In this document: piece after piece, positions 53,801 to 63,121 of the stretch | Layout: each line of letters begins with the position of its first letter | Position numbering within the stretch: the stretch's first letter is position 1 | Origin: Amycolatopsis pithecellobii | GTDB taxonomy: Bacteria; Actinomycetota; Actinomycetes; Mycobacteriales; Pseudonocardiaceae | DNA: 64,000 bases | Direction of reading: 5' to 3' | NCBI RefSeq assembly: GCF_009707865.1 | Contig: NZ_WMBA01000022.1 | Coordinates: 1-64,000 of the forward strand | The notes under the pieces: model-generated | The model's input: the letters and a program-made list of their open reading frames with translations, nothing else | What the model was told of the DNA's origin: nothing | The model's database searches: none | Program-made: the position numbers and the translations under genes

Positions 53801-54194
53801 CCCGCGAGGAGTTCGCCCGTTACGGTCTGGCCGGCGCACGAGTCGACCGGATGGCGGAGAACGCGAAGGCCAACAAGCGCGCCCTCTATGGGCACTTCGG
53901 CACCAAGGAAGAACTCTTCGACTTCGTCGTCGCCCGGAGCCTGCTGGAGTTGGCCGACGCCGCACCCTTCGACGTGGCGGCGATCCGGCGGTACGCCGGC
54001 GCCCTGTTCGACATCCTCGAGGAGCGTCCCACGATCCCGTCGGCCTGCTCGCCATGGTCCTGGCGCTGGTCACCAACTGGACCAGCGCCTCGTGGTCCTT
54101 GCGCGCGCTCGACGACCGGGCCGATCCGGCCACCCCGCCGGCGGATTTCCGGGCCGGCATGATGACCGCCGTCGAAGCGATCACCACGCCGTAG
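53785..54194 (+). pseudogene. TetR family regulator, 5'-truncated and frameshifted
   Basis: The plus strand reads ELLAAAREEFARYGLAGARV, MAENAKANKRALYGHFGTKEELFDFV: the TetR helix-turn-helix beginning at its first helix without a start codon. Near 54030-54045 the frame shifts, and the second frame continues with LLAMVLALVTNWTSASWSLR and ends MMTAVEAITTP at 54194. It faces away from the SDR pseudogene and shares its 5' boundary. Confidence 0.8.
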
Positions 54195-54206
54195 CTCACC
54201 GGTCCG

Positions 54207-55637
54207 TCAGCGCTGGATGGACTTCGTCTCGAGGAATTCCTCCAGCCCGTACCGGCCGAGCTCCCGGCCGTTGCCGGACTGCCGGTACCCGCCGAAGGGC
54301 GCCAGCATGTTGAACTTCGCCCCGTTCACGTCGACCTGGCCGGTCCGCAGCCGGCGGGCGACGGACAGCGCGTGCTCGTCCTCGCCGAACACCGCGCCCG
54401 CCAGCCCGTAGATCGTGCTGTTCGCGACCTCGACCGCCTCGTCCTCGGAGGTGTACGGGATCACCGCCAGCACCGGCCCGAAGACCTCTTCCTGGGCGAG
54501 CTCGGAGTCCGGCGCCACCCCGGTGAAGATCGACGGCTTCACGTAGGCGCCCGGCTTCAGGTCCTCGAGGCTTTCCGGGCCACCGAACACCAGCTTCGCG
54601 CCGTCCGCGATCCCGCGCTCCAGATAACCCGCCACGCGATCTCGTTGTGCCGCCGAAGACATCGGGCCGATCTGCGTCTTCTCGTCCACCGGATCGCCCA
54701 CGACATACGTCGCGGCGGCGGCGACCAGCATTTCCACGATCTCCGCCTGTTTCGCGGCCGGGACAAGCATGCGGGTCCACGCGTTGCACGACTGGCCGCC
54801 GTTCTGCCACGCGGCGCCGAGCCCGGTCTCGACCGCCACGGCCAGATCGGCGGATTCGAGCACGACGTTGGCCGACTTGCCGCCGAGTTCCAGCGCGACC
54901 CGCTTCACCGTCTCGGCGGCGACGACCGAGACCCGCTTCCCGGCGCGCGTCGAACCGGTGAACGACACCATGTCCACGCCGGGATGTGCCGCGAGTGCCT
55001 CACCGACGACTGGTCCCGTACCGTACACGACGTTATATACCCCGGCCGGGACACCGGCCTCGGCCACCGCCTCCGCGAGGATCGCGGCCGTGCGCGGCGC
55101 GACTTCGCTCGGCTTCAGCACCACGGTGTTCCCGGCCAGCACGGCGGGCGCGACCTTCGCGACGATCTGGTGCAACGGATAGTTCCACGGCGTGATCGCG
55201 GCGACCACCCCGATCGGCTCCTTCACCACCAGCGAGTTGCCGATCTCCTCCTCCCACGGGAACGTCTCGGCGAGCTCGGCAACCGTGCGCGACGACGCGA
55301 CCGGCATCCGAGCCTGTACCTTCCGCGAAAAGACGATCGGCGCGCCCATTTCCGTCGTGATCGACGTCGCGATGTCGTCCGCGCGTTCCTTGAGCGCGGC
55401 GGATATCCGCCGCACGGCGGCAACCCGTTCGGCCAGCGGCGTGGCCGACCACTCGCGGAACGCGTCTTGTGCCGCGCGGACGGCCGCGTCGACGGTCCCG
55501 GCGTCTCCGGCGGGTACCGCGGTCACGACCCGGCCGGTCGCCGGGTCGGCGACCTCGATCGTGCCGTCGTGGGCGGCGACGCGTCGGCCACCGATCCAAT
55601 GGGTGAGCTCGAGCCGCCCGGCTGCGGTCATCGTCAT
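54207..55637 (-). CDS. NAD(P)-dependent aldehyde dehydrogenase
   Basis: 476 residues of the ALDH superfamily: ITPWNYPLHQIVAKVAPA (147-164), FTGSTRAGKRV, the general base E250 (ALELGGK) and the nucleophile C284 (GGQSCNAWTR). The C-terminal QEEVFGPVLAVI is present. It oxidises the aldehyde made by the alcohol dehydrogenase encoded 24 bp upstream. It is the last gene of the region E operon. Confidence 0.93.
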   Translation of the reverse strand: MTMTAAGRLELTHWIGGRRVAAHDGTIEVADPATGRVVTAVPAGDAGTVDAAVRAAQDAFREWSATPLAERVAAVRRISAALKERADDIATSITTEMGAPIVFSRKVQARMPVASSRTVAELAETFPWEEEIGNSLVVKEPIGVVAAITPWNYPLHQIVAKVAPAVLAGNTVVLKPSEVAPRTAAILAEAVAEAGVPAGVYNVVYGTGPVVGEALAAHPGVDMVSFTGSTRAGKRVSVVAAETVKRVALELGGKSANVVLESADLAVAVETGLGAAWQNGGQSCNAWTRMLVPAAKQAEIVEMLVAAAATYVVGDPVDEKTQIGPMSSAAQRDRVAGYLERGIADGAKLVFGGPESLEDLKPGAYVKPSIFTGVAPDSELAQEEVFGPVLAVIPYTSEDEAVEVANSTIYGLAGAVFGEDEHALSVARRLRTGQVDVNGAKFNMLAPFGGYRQSGNGRELGRYGLEEFLETKSIQR

Positions 55638-55661
55638 CCTTTCCTCGGCGAGAAACGCAGA

Positions 55662-56777
55662 TCAGTACACGATCAGGCCACGCAGGTTGCGCCCCGCGTG
55701 CAGGTCGTCGAAGCCTTCGGCGACCTGGTCCAGTGAGTAGCGGGTGGTGACCAGCTCCTCGAGCTTGAGCCGCCCTTGCCGCCAGAGTTCCAGCTGGGCG
55801 GGGATATCGGCGGTCGGTGCCGACGCTCCGAAAAGCGAGCCCTGCAGCCGCTTCTGGTAGAGCACCAGTTCCATCAGCGGGATGTCGTCCTCGCGGGACC
55901 GCACGTCCCCGAGACCGACCACGACGCAGGTGCCGCCCTTGCGGATCGCCCGAACCGCCTGGCCGACATGCGAGCCCAGGGTCACGCCGACCGCGACGAT
56001 CGCCGAATCCGCCCCCTGGCCGCCTGTGAAGGAGCGGGCGAGTTCGGTGGCCTCGGCGATGTCGGCGACCGCGTGCGTGGCCCCGAACTCGAGCGCCGCC
56101 TGGCGTTTGAACCCGACCGGGTCCACCGCGATGACTACCGCCGCGCCGGCCTGCGCGGCCCCCTGCACGGCGTTGATGCCGATCCCGCCGACGCCCATCA
56201 CGATCACCACCTGCCCGGGCCGGACCTGCGCCGAGTTCACCGCGGCACCCCACCCGGTGCCGACCCCGCATCCGGTCAGGCACGCGATGTCGAGCGGGAT
56301 GGCGGGATCGATCTTGACCGCCGACGCCGTCGAAACGGTGGTGTACTCGCAGAACGTGGACAGCCCGCACATCTGCCCGACCGGCTGCCCGTCAAGGGAA
56401 AGCCGGAACGAGGACGGGTCGTCCCAGCGCGCGTTGGTGCCTAGTGCCGCGCCGAGCTCGCACAGGTTCTGCATGCCGCGCGCGCACCACTGGCACCGCC
56501 CGCACACGGGCAGGAACGAGAACACCACGTGATCGCCCTCGGCGAAGCCCGCCGTGCCGGGACCGACCGCGTCCACCACCCCGGCCCCCTCGTGCCCACC
56601 GGCGAACGGCAGGATCGCCACCTTCTGGTCGCCCTTCGCGTGGTGGTCATCGGAATGGCATAGCCCGGAGGCCACCATCCGCACCCGGAGTTCCCCGGGG
56701 CGCGGATCGTCCACCTCCAGTTCCACCACTTCGAATCGGCCGGGGACTTCGCGCAGTACCGCGCCTCTCGTCAACAC
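55662..56777 (-). CDS. zinc alcohol dehydrogenase, NDMA-dependent (mycofactocin-associated) type
   Basis: 371 residues. Catalytic zinc ligands are C40 and H62 with GHEGAG, the structural zinc cysteines C92, C95, C98, C106, and a later LTGCGVGTGWG. It also has VGQMCGLSTFCEY, VMGVGGIGINAVQGA and VVGLGD. This pattern matches the actinobacterial NDMA-dependent alcohol dehydrogenases, which retain their nicotinamide and are thought to pass electrons to mycofactocin. It is paired with aldehyde dehydrogenase. It likely oxidises an alcohol that enters or leaves the carboxylase pathway. Confidence 0.9.
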   Translation of the reverse strand: MLTRGAVLREVPGRFEVVELEVDDPRPGELRVRMVASGLCHSDDHHAKGDQKVAILPFAGGHEGAGVVDAVGPGTAGFAEGDHVVFSFLPVCGRCQWCARGMQNLCELGAALGTNARWDDPSSFRLSLDGQPVGQMCGLSTFCEYTTVSTASAVKIDPAIPLDIACLTGCGVGTGWGAAVNSAQVRPGQVVIVMGVGGIGINAVQGAAQAGAAVVIAVDPVGFKRQAALEFGATHAVADIAEATELARSFTGGQGADSAIVAVGVTLGSHVGQAVRAIRKGGTCVVVGLGDVRSREDDIPLMELVLYQKRLQGSLFGASAPTADIPAQLELWRQGRLKLEELVTTRYSLDQVAEGFDDLHAGRNLRGLIVY

Positions 56778-56808
56778 TGCAGCGCCACTTTCGCCGGTGA
56801 CAAGGGAA

Positions 56809-57102
56809 TCAATCCTGCGCGGACAGCGAGGCGGCCCGGGTCAGCACGTCGGCCCTGGCGACGACCTCAGTGCGCAGCGCCGTACCGCAGGAGGGACACA
56901 GCAGCTGCCGGAACTCGACGTCTTCGTCGACCACCGGCGGTTCCGGTACCTGCACGTGCGGTCCGGCGAGGGGGACGTCGCCGGTAAGCAGCACGGCCCG
57001 GTGCAACGGCGGCTCACCCGGCGCGGCCAGCACGGTCGCGCAGTGGACGCAGGAGAAGGTCCCGCCGGCGTCGTAGCCGACGTTGTCGTCGAAGCGATTC
57101 AC
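56809..57102 (-). CDS. small zinc-ribbon subunit of acetone-carboxylase-type enzyme
   Basis: 97 residues from GTG 57102, which overlaps the B-subunit stop (GTGA, 57099-57102). Two CxxC pairs (C18/C21 and C69/C72) suggest a zinc site, as in the gamma subunit of acetone carboxylase and the small subunits of acetophenone carboxylase. The GTGA overlap with HyuB supports a stoichiometric complex. The longer open frame upstream is antisense to HyuB. Confidence 0.75.
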   Translation of the reverse strand: MNRFDDNVGYDAGGTFSCVHCATVLAAPGEPPLHRAVLLTGDVPLAGPHVQVPEPPVVDEDVEFRQLLCPSCGTALRTEVVARADVLTRAASLSAQD

Positions 57103-59096
57103 CGCCGGCTCCCTTCGGGCTGGGGCGACGCGGCGGCGAGCCGCGCGTCCCGGATTTCCTGCCGCTTCGCCAACGTGCCTTCCACGTCGAGCCGGCCGTC
57201 GTCCGAGGTCACCACCCCGTACACCGCGGAGGCGGCCACGGCGCTGACCTTCCCGGCCCGGAGATCGGCCTCGACCAGCGCCGGCTCCCGGTGCAGCGGG
57301 TCGCCGTATCCACCACCGCCCTGCCACGCCATGTAGTAGGCATCATCCTGCCCCAGATAGGTTTCCAGGTGCGGTGGCATCGGCTCCCGCTCCCCCGCGA
57401 TCTCGTCGAGACTGGTCGCCATCTGGCCGGCGGCGAACCGGTCCCGCACGTCCGAAGCACGGATCGCCATGTCCAGCTGGGTGTTCGCCGGGTAGCCCCC
57501 GGAGATGCCGGACGACTGCGGAACCGCTTTGCCACCACCGGAAACGACCAGGTGCAACGCCGGCGCGGCACTGCGGTGCATGACGAAGCACGATGAACCA
57601 CCTACGCCGCCACGGTACCGCCCCGGCCCGCCCGAATCCGGCTCCTCCCGCCGCCACAGGTACAGGACCGGATAACTGAACTCGGTCATCTCGACATCGG
57701 GAATGCGCCCCATCGGAGCGGCGGCCATTCCGCCGGTGTCGACGCCGTCCTGGTCGGTCCGCGCGCCGAAGCCGCCGGCCATCGCGTCGCCCACCATGCT
57801 GACGAACGGCGCGCCGCGTTGGTCGAGCCCGGCGAGCAGGGCGAGATCCCAGGAGCCGAGGCACACCCCGGTGACGTTGGCGCGGCTCTCCTCGCGAGTG
57901 TCGAGCATGCCGCCGAGACACTCGGCCACGACGTTCAGGGTCGCCCAGGCCGAGGCCACCGAGCCCTTACTGATGCCGGCCGGGAAGGTGCAGTCGTTGA
58001 TCGAACCGGGTTCGCTCGTGATGTCGATGCACCGGAACACCCCGGCCGGGGCCCAGGCCATGTCGCCGCACAGCGCGGTGAGGATGACCGGGGTCATGCC
58101 CCCGCGCACGCCCGCGTGCGTGCAGTTGATCAGGCCGTCGGCCTGTGGGTCGGTGCCGGTGAAGTCGAAATGCATGCGGTCGCCGCGCTTGGTCAGCTTC
58201 AGCCTGATGCGGTAGAGGGTTTCGTCGCCTTCGCGGGCCGAGTCCTGATAGGCGACGGCGGACCACTCACCGTCCGGAATGGACTCGAGCTTGTCGCGCA
58301 CCCGCCGCTCTGTGTTGTCGAGGATGCGCCGCATGACGGCCTTGACCGTGGTGGCGCCGTAGCGCTCCACCAGCTCGTTCAACCGCTCCTGCGCCATGTG
58401 GTTCGCCCCGATCTTGGCGCGCAGATCGAGCCCGACGAGCGCGGGTATCCGGCTACGCCGCAGCCACACATCCTCGATGTCGCTACGCAGCACGCCGCCC
58501 TCGACGATCTTCACCGGCGGGGTCGGCAGCGACTCCCAGAAGACGTCGGTGGACTTGACCGACCAGCTGCCGGGCGACACACCACCGAGGTCGACCTGGT
58601 GCGCGACCGCACCGGTCCAGGCGAACAGTTCGTCGCCGACGAAGAGAGGCGCGAACAGCGCGGTGTCGTTCTGGTGCAAGCCGCCGCCGACCCACGGGTC
58701 GTTGCACAGGAACATGTCGCCGGGACCGATGCCGGGATTGGCGGCCCGGTTCTCGAGCGTCCATTTCACCGCCATGTCCATCGCGGCGCACAGCGCCGTG
58801 TTGTACAGGCCTATCTCGACCTCGTCCCCGATCTCGTCCATGATCACGAAGTTGAAGTCGTTGCAGTCGGTCACGATGACCGAACCGGACATCCGCTTGA
58901 TCGCCTCCCCCATCTCGTGGGTGATCGACTCCAGGCGGTGCCGCACGACTTCGTAGGTGAGCGGATCGACGACGGCAAGGTCCGCCTCGGCCACGTCGTG
59001 CAGCCGGACGTGCTCGCCGGCGATTTCGCGGAGCCGGGCGGCGGGGGTGGGCCGGTACGCGAACTTCTCCGACCCGGGAACGGGAGTGACGGGCAT
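57099..59096 (-). CDS. hydantoinase B/oxoprolinase family subunit (HyuB / ketone carboxylase alpha-like)
   Basis: 665 residues from ATG 59096, 2 bp after the HyuA stop; the open frame continues upstream only as HyuA antisense. It has ADLAVVDPLTYEVVRHRLESI, IGPGDMFLCNDPWVGGGLHQND, FDFTGTDPQADGLINCTHAG, GGYPANTQLDM and WQGGGGYGDP. In HyuA/HyuB pairs ATP-dependent amide opening or ketone carboxylation occurs; the extra zinc-ribbon gene favours carboxylation. Confidence 0.88.
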   Translation of the reverse strand: MPVTPVPGSEKFAYRPTPAARLREIAGEHVRLHDVAEADLAVVDPLTYEVVRHRLESITHEMGEAIKRMSGSVIVTDCNDFNFVIMDEIGDEVEIGLYNTALCAAMDMAVKWTLENRAANPGIGPGDMFLCNDPWVGGGLHQNDTALFAPLFVGDELFAWTGAVAHQVDLGGVSPGSWSVKSTDVFWESLPTPPVKIVEGGVLRSDIEDVWLRRSRIPALVGLDLRAKIGANHMAQERLNELVERYGATTVKAVMRRILDNTERRVRDKLESIPDGEWSAVAYQDSAREGDETLYRIRLKLTKRGDRMHFDFTGTDPQADGLINCTHAGVRGGMTPVILTALCGDMAWAPAGVFRCIDITSEPGSINDCTFPAGISKGSVASAWATLNVVAECLGGMLDTREESRANVTGVCLGSWDLALLAGLDQRGAPFVSMVGDAMAGGFGARTDQDGVDTGGMAAAPMGRIPDVEMTEFSYPVLYLWRREEPDSGGPGRYRGGVGGSSCFVMHRSAAPALHLVVSGGGKAVPQSSGISGGYPANTQLDMAIRASDVRDRFAAGQMATSLDEIAGEREPMPPHLETYLGQDDAYYMAWQGGGGYGDPLHREPALVEADLRAGKVSAVAASAVYGVVTSDDGRLDVEGTLAKRQEIRDARLAAASPQPEGSRR

Positions 59097-59098
59097 GG

Positions 59099-61210
59099 TC
59101 AGTCCTTTCCGGACACAGAGGCGGTGCTGAGTACGAGATTGCCGAGATGGTCCACGGTCGCCCGGGTCCGTTCGGGCACCGCGAGGGTCGTGGTGTCGGC
59201 CTCCACCACGGCCGGCCCGCAGAACTCCTGTCCCGCGCGAAGATCGGTGTAGCGGTAGACGTCGACGTCCTGCCAGCCGTCCTCGTGCGCGAGGAACGCC
59301 CGGCGGCGGCCGTACGGGCGCGGTTTCCCGTCGCCCCGCCGGGCTGCGGGCAGTTCCGGGCGCACCGGCAGGGTGCCCGTGGCATAGCACCGGTAGGTGA
59401 TCAGCTGGTGGCCGGCGGCGCGGAATCCGGCCTCCGCCCCGTAAAGCTGGGCGTAGAGCGTGTCGAACCGGTCGGTCACCGCGGTGACGGCGGCGTCGTC
59501 GACCGGCCCGGGGGCGACCGGTGTCGCCACCTCCGAAAGCTGCATGCTGTAGCGCACGTCGACTTCCCGGCTGATCTCCACGGTCTCGAACGGAAGGCGC
59601 TGCCCGCCCATGCGATCCCTCAGTTCTTTCTCCAGCCCGTCGAACGCGCGCTGCACCGACTCGGCCGGCACCGGGAAGTTCGCCGGGTCGGAGACCTCAC
59701 CGGAGAGTACGACGTCACTGCTGGCGAGCCCGTAGGCGGAGAACGTGGCGGCGGTGGCGCCCAGCGGGACGACGACCGCTTTCGCGCCGAGGTCGCGCGA
59801 GTAGTTCACGCAGTGCACCGGGCCCGCCCCGCCGAAGGAATAGACCACGAAATCGCGCGGGTCGTAGCCGGCGTTCACGACGACGTTGCGCACCAGGTCG
59901 GCGGCTTGCGCGTTCTGGATCGCGTAGATCGCCGCGGCGGCGTCCTCGACGTCGAGCCCCAGCGGTTCGCCGATCCTTTCCCGGATCGCCTTCTCCGCGA
60001 GCGCACGGTCCAGCCGGCGGCGGCCACCGAGGAAGTTGTCGGGGTTGACGATGCCGAGTACCACATCGGCATCGGTCACGGTGGGCTCGGTGCCGCCGGC
60101 GCCGTAGCACGCCGGTCCGGGACGGGCACCCGCGCTGCGCGGCCCCACACGGAGATTGCCGCCGCCGTCGAGCCACGCGATCGCGCCGCCTCCGCTGCCG
60201 ATGGTGCTGACCTTCACCGTCGGCGTGCTGATCGTGTACTGGTTGAGGATCGTGGTCGTGGACTTGACCGGCTCGCCGTCGACCACCATGCCGACGAGGA
60301 ACGTGGTCCCGCCGATGTCGGTCGAAATGATGTTCTCGTGTCCCAGCTGCCGGCCGAGGTTCCGGCAGCCGACGAGGCCACCGGTGAGCACGGAGCCGAT
60401 CGTCGTGATGGCCCGGTCGGGCGCCTCCTCGGCGGTCACCGCGCCACCGGAACCCTGCATCACCAGCAGTGAACCGGCGAATCCGCGTTCGTCGAGCCGC
60501 GCCCGCAGCGGCACCAGATAGTCCCGCAGCCGCGGACCCACCTGGGTGCCCATGATGGTGGTGACGTTCCGCGGGTACTCCCGGATGCGCGGGCTGAGTT
60601 CACTGGAAAGCCCGACGTAGGCACCGGGGGACTGCTCGTGGATCAGCTCGCGGAGCCGCAACTCGTGCGCGGGGTTCGAAAACGACCACAGGAGCGACAC
60701 GGCGAACGCCTCGGCGCCGTCGGCGATCAGTTCCGCGATCGCGGCCCGCGCCCGGTCCTCGCCGAGCGGCACCACCACCTGACCGCCGCTGTCGACGCGC
60801 TCGGTGATCTCGCGGATCCGGCGCCGTGGCACCAGCGGCTGCGGTTTGGTGTGCCGCGTCATGTTCTTGACGTAGTCGGAATCCCGCCCCGCGTAACGGC
60901 CTTCCAGGTTCATAATCATGATCGAGTCGGCGTGCCCGGCCGTGGTCAGGAAACCGACCTCGGCGACGTCGCCGGTGACCAGTGCGTTGAGCGTGGCCGT
61001 GGTGCCGTGGCAAATATGCGACGTCTGCCCGAGCAGCGACGCGGTGTCCAGTCCGGCCGCTGCCGCCAGCTCGTCGACGGCGCTGAGCACCCCCTGCTCG
61101 AAATCGGGCGGAGTGGAGGGCGACTTCGCCGAGTGCACGCGGCCGTGCTCGTCGGTGGCGAACGCATCCGTGAACGTGCCGCCGACATCGATTCCGATGA
61201 CGTAGCTCAC
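59099..61210 (-). CDS. hydantoinase A/oxoprolinase family subunit (HyuA / ketone carboxylase beta-like)
   Basis: 703 residues with the ASKHA-fold nucleotide site at the N-terminus (GIDVGGTFTDAFA), HGTTATLNAL, FLTTAGHAD, LSPRIREYPRNVTTIM, ISTDIGGTTFLVG, GSGGGAIAWLDGGG and FGGAGPVHCVNY. It phosphorylates or activates the carbonyl substrate with ATP. The gene lies 55 bp after the SDR and immediately before HyuB. Confidence 0.9.
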   Translation of the reverse strand: MSYVIGIDVGGTFTDAFATDEHGRVHSAKSPSTPPDFEQGVLSAVDELAAAAGLDTASLLGQTSHICHGTTATLNALVTGDVAEVGFLTTAGHADSIMIMNLEGRYAGRDSDYVKNMTRHTKPQPLVPRRRIREITERVDSGGQVVVPLGEDRARAAIAELIADGAEAFAVSLLWSFSNPAHELRLRELIHEQSPGAYVGLSSELSPRIREYPRNVTTIMGTQVGPRLRDYLVPLRARLDERGFAGSLLVMQGSGGAVTAEEAPDRAITTIGSVLTGGLVGCRNLGRQLGHENIISTDIGGTTFLVGMVVDGEPVKSTTTILNQYTISTPTVKVSTIGSGGGAIAWLDGGGNLRVGPRSAGARPGPACYGAGGTEPTVTDADVVLGIVNPDNFLGGRRRLDRALAEKAIRERIGEPLGLDVEDAAAAIYAIQNAQAADLVRNVVVNAGYDPRDFVVYSFGGAGPVHCVNYSRDLGAKAVVVPLGATAATFSAYGLASSDVVLSGEVSDPANFPVPAESVQRAFDGLEKELRDRMGGQRLPFETVEISREVDVRYSMQLSEVATPVAPGPVDDAAVTAVTDRFDTLYAQLYGAEAGFRAAGHQLITYRCYATGTLPVRPELPAARRGDGKPRPYGRRRAFLAHEDGWQDVDVYRYTDLRAGQEFCGPAVVEADTTTLAVPERTRATVDHLGNLVLSTASVSGKD

Positions 61211-61265
61211 CGTTGAGCTCCTTTCCGGCCCCGGTGGGACCGCGGGTGTGGGTGGCGCTGTTGGC

Positions 61266-62069
61266 TCAGACGGCGAACGAGTAGCCGCCGTTGACCGGAT
61301 AGGTCTGCCCCGTGATCCACGAGGCGGCGTCGGACACGAGAAAGAGCACCAGCCCCGCGACGTCCTGTGGTTGGCCGATCCGCCGGATCACGTACCGGCG
61401 CAAGCTCTTCTCGACCTGCGCCGGGTCGGCGTTGAGCGGCGCGACGCCGGGGGTGTCGATCGAGCCGAGCGAGACGCAGTTGACGGTGATCCCGTGGCGC
61501 CCGACCGCTTTCGCCAGCCCCCGCGAGAACCCGGCGGCGCCGGCCTTGGCGCCCCCGTACACGGCGAGGTTCGGCTCACCGACGCGGCCCGCGTCGGAAA
61601 TGGTGGTGACGACCCGGCCCCAGCCGCGGGACACCATGCCCGGCAGCGCGGCTCTGGTCACGTTCAGCACGCCGAAGAAGTTGGTGCCCAGCCACGGTTC
61701 CCACTCCTTCGGCCCGGTCTCCCAGAAGGGCGGGGCCGGGACCGTGCCGTCGACGACGGGTCCGGCGTTGCCGGCGTTGTTGACCAGGATGTCCACACCG
61801 CCGACCGCGCTGTCGATGCGGTCGATCATTGCCAGTACATCGTCGAATTCGGTGACGTCACAGCGCTCGGCGACGGCGCGGCCACCGTCGGCCTTGATCT
61901 CGCCGACGACGGATTCGGCCCGGTCGAGGTGGAAGTCGTTGACGACGACCGTGGCCCCGAACTCGGCGCAGCGGCGGGCGATCTCGCGCCCCACCCCCTG
62001 CCCGGCCCCGGTGACCAGGACGGTCCGGCTGGTCAGGTCCAGCAGGTCGGCCGTGGCAGAGGCTGTCAT
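61266..62069 (-). CDS. short-chain dehydrogenase/reductase
   Basis: 267 residues: VLVTGAGQGVGREIARRC, NNAG, Ser in VVTTISDAG, YGGAK, and the C-terminal ITGQTYPVNGGYSFAV. It could oxidise a secondary alcohol to the ketone carboxylated by the HyuAB proteins encoded next. Confidence 0.9.
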   Translation of the reverse strand: MTASATADLLDLTSRTVLVTGAGQGVGREIARRCAEFGATVVVNDFHLDRAESVVGEIKADGGRAVAERCDVTEFDDVLAMIDRIDSAVGGVDILVNNAGNAGPVVDGTVPAPPFWETGPKEWEPWLGTNFFGVLNVTRAALPGMVSRGWGRVVTTISDAGRVGEPNLAVYGGAKAGAAGFSRGLAKAVGRHGITVNCVSLGSIDTPGVAPLNADPAQVEKSLRRYVIRRIGQPQDVAGLVLFLVSDAASWITGQTYPVNGGYSFAV

Positions 62070-62097
62070 AGTCTGCTCCTTCGAAGGTCGGGCCGGC

Positions 62098-63090
62098 TCA
62101 GGCGTGCAGCTCGGCGATCAGGTCGGCGTACCGGGTGGGCGGTGGCACGTCCCCCGGGATGTAGAAGTTCAGGCGGTCGGCGAGCCCATCGAACCGAGAC
62201 CGCAGGCCCTTGGCTACTTCGGCTGTGGACCCAACGACGCTCATCGTGCGCACCACCTCGTCGGGCACAAGTGCGGTCATCTCATCCCAACGGCCCTGTT
62301 TGGACAGTGGGTGCAGTTCGTCCTGCAGCGCACCCCAGCCGTGCAGTTCCAGCACCGGGCGGTAGGCCAGAGTCGAGGCGTAGAAAGCGATCTGGGCGCG
62401 CGATGCCTCGAACTCCGCATCATCGGTGGCGATGAGCGTCGACACGGCGATCTCCACCGCGTCCGCGGGGCGGCCGGCCGCCTCCTGACCGGCCCGCACC
62501 GCCGGCACCACGACCTCGCGCAGGTAGCGCTCCGTGGTGAAGGCGTGCGGGAACAGCCCGTCGGCCACCTCCCCCGCGACCTGCAGCATCCGTGGCCCGA
62601 CCCCGGCGAGGAACACCTTCGGCGGCCCGTACGGGTTCCGGGTCGGCGACATCATCGGCGCCATCAGGGTGTGCTGGTAGAACTCGCCCCGGAAATCGAG
62701 CGATTCACCGGTGTCCCAGGTGTGCCAGATCGCCCGCAGCGCCGACACGAACTCCTTCATCCGCGCCGCCGGATGACCCCATGGCATCCCGTATCGCCGC
62801 TCTACGTGTGCCCGGATCTGGCTGCCCAGCCCGAGAATGAACCGTCCTTTCGAGAACCGCTGCAAGTGGTAGGCCGGGTAGGCCACGGTCATCGGGGTAC
62901 GGGCGAACGCCACAGCCACCGCAGGCCCCAGGCCAACCCGGTCCGTCCGCGCGGCGGCCAGCGCGAGCCCGGGGAACGGGTCCTCCTCGATCTCGGCGTT
63001 GAGGATCCCGTCGGCGCCCAACTCCTCGGCCACGTGAGCGTCCTCGCCGATGACCTCAAGTGCGTTGCGCACCCGGACGTCGATCCGCAT
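62098..63090 (-). CDS. LLM-class (F420- or FMN-dependent) oxidoreductase
   Basis: 330 residues of the luciferase-like family: ALEVIGEDAHVAEELGADGI, VGLGPAVAVAFARTPMTVA, FSKGRFILGLGSQIRAHVERR, FRGEFYQHTLMAPM and FLAGVGPRMLQVAGEVADGLFPHAFTT. This is the pattern of actinobacterial F420-dependent members. It could act as an oxidoreductase or monooxygenase on an upstream intermediate of the operon. Confidence 0.87.
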   Translation of the reverse strand: MRIDVRVRNALEVIGEDAHVAEELGADGILNAEIEEDPFPGLALAAARTDRVGLGPAVAVAFARTPMTVAYPAYHLQRFSKGRFILGLGSQIRAHVERRYGMPWGHPAARMKEFVSALRAIWHTWDTGESLDFRGEFYQHTLMAPMMSPTRNPYGPPKVFLAGVGPRMLQVAGEVADGLFPHAFTTERYLREVVVPAVRAGQEAAGRPADAVEIAVSTLIATDDAEFEASRAQIAFYASTLAYRPVLELHGWGALQDELHPLSKQGRWDEMTALVPDEVVRTMSVVGSTAEVAKGLRSRFDGLADRLNFYIPGDVPPPTRYADLIAELHA

Positions 63091-63121
63091 CCAACCTCCT
63101 CGGCTGTGTTATCCGGTGTCC

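Noticed and set aside
52919-54199. 426-codon minus-strand open frame spanning the SDR/TetR pseudogenes
   Set aside because: It is an off-frame shadow. The SDR motifs lie in a different frame, interrupted by a stop.
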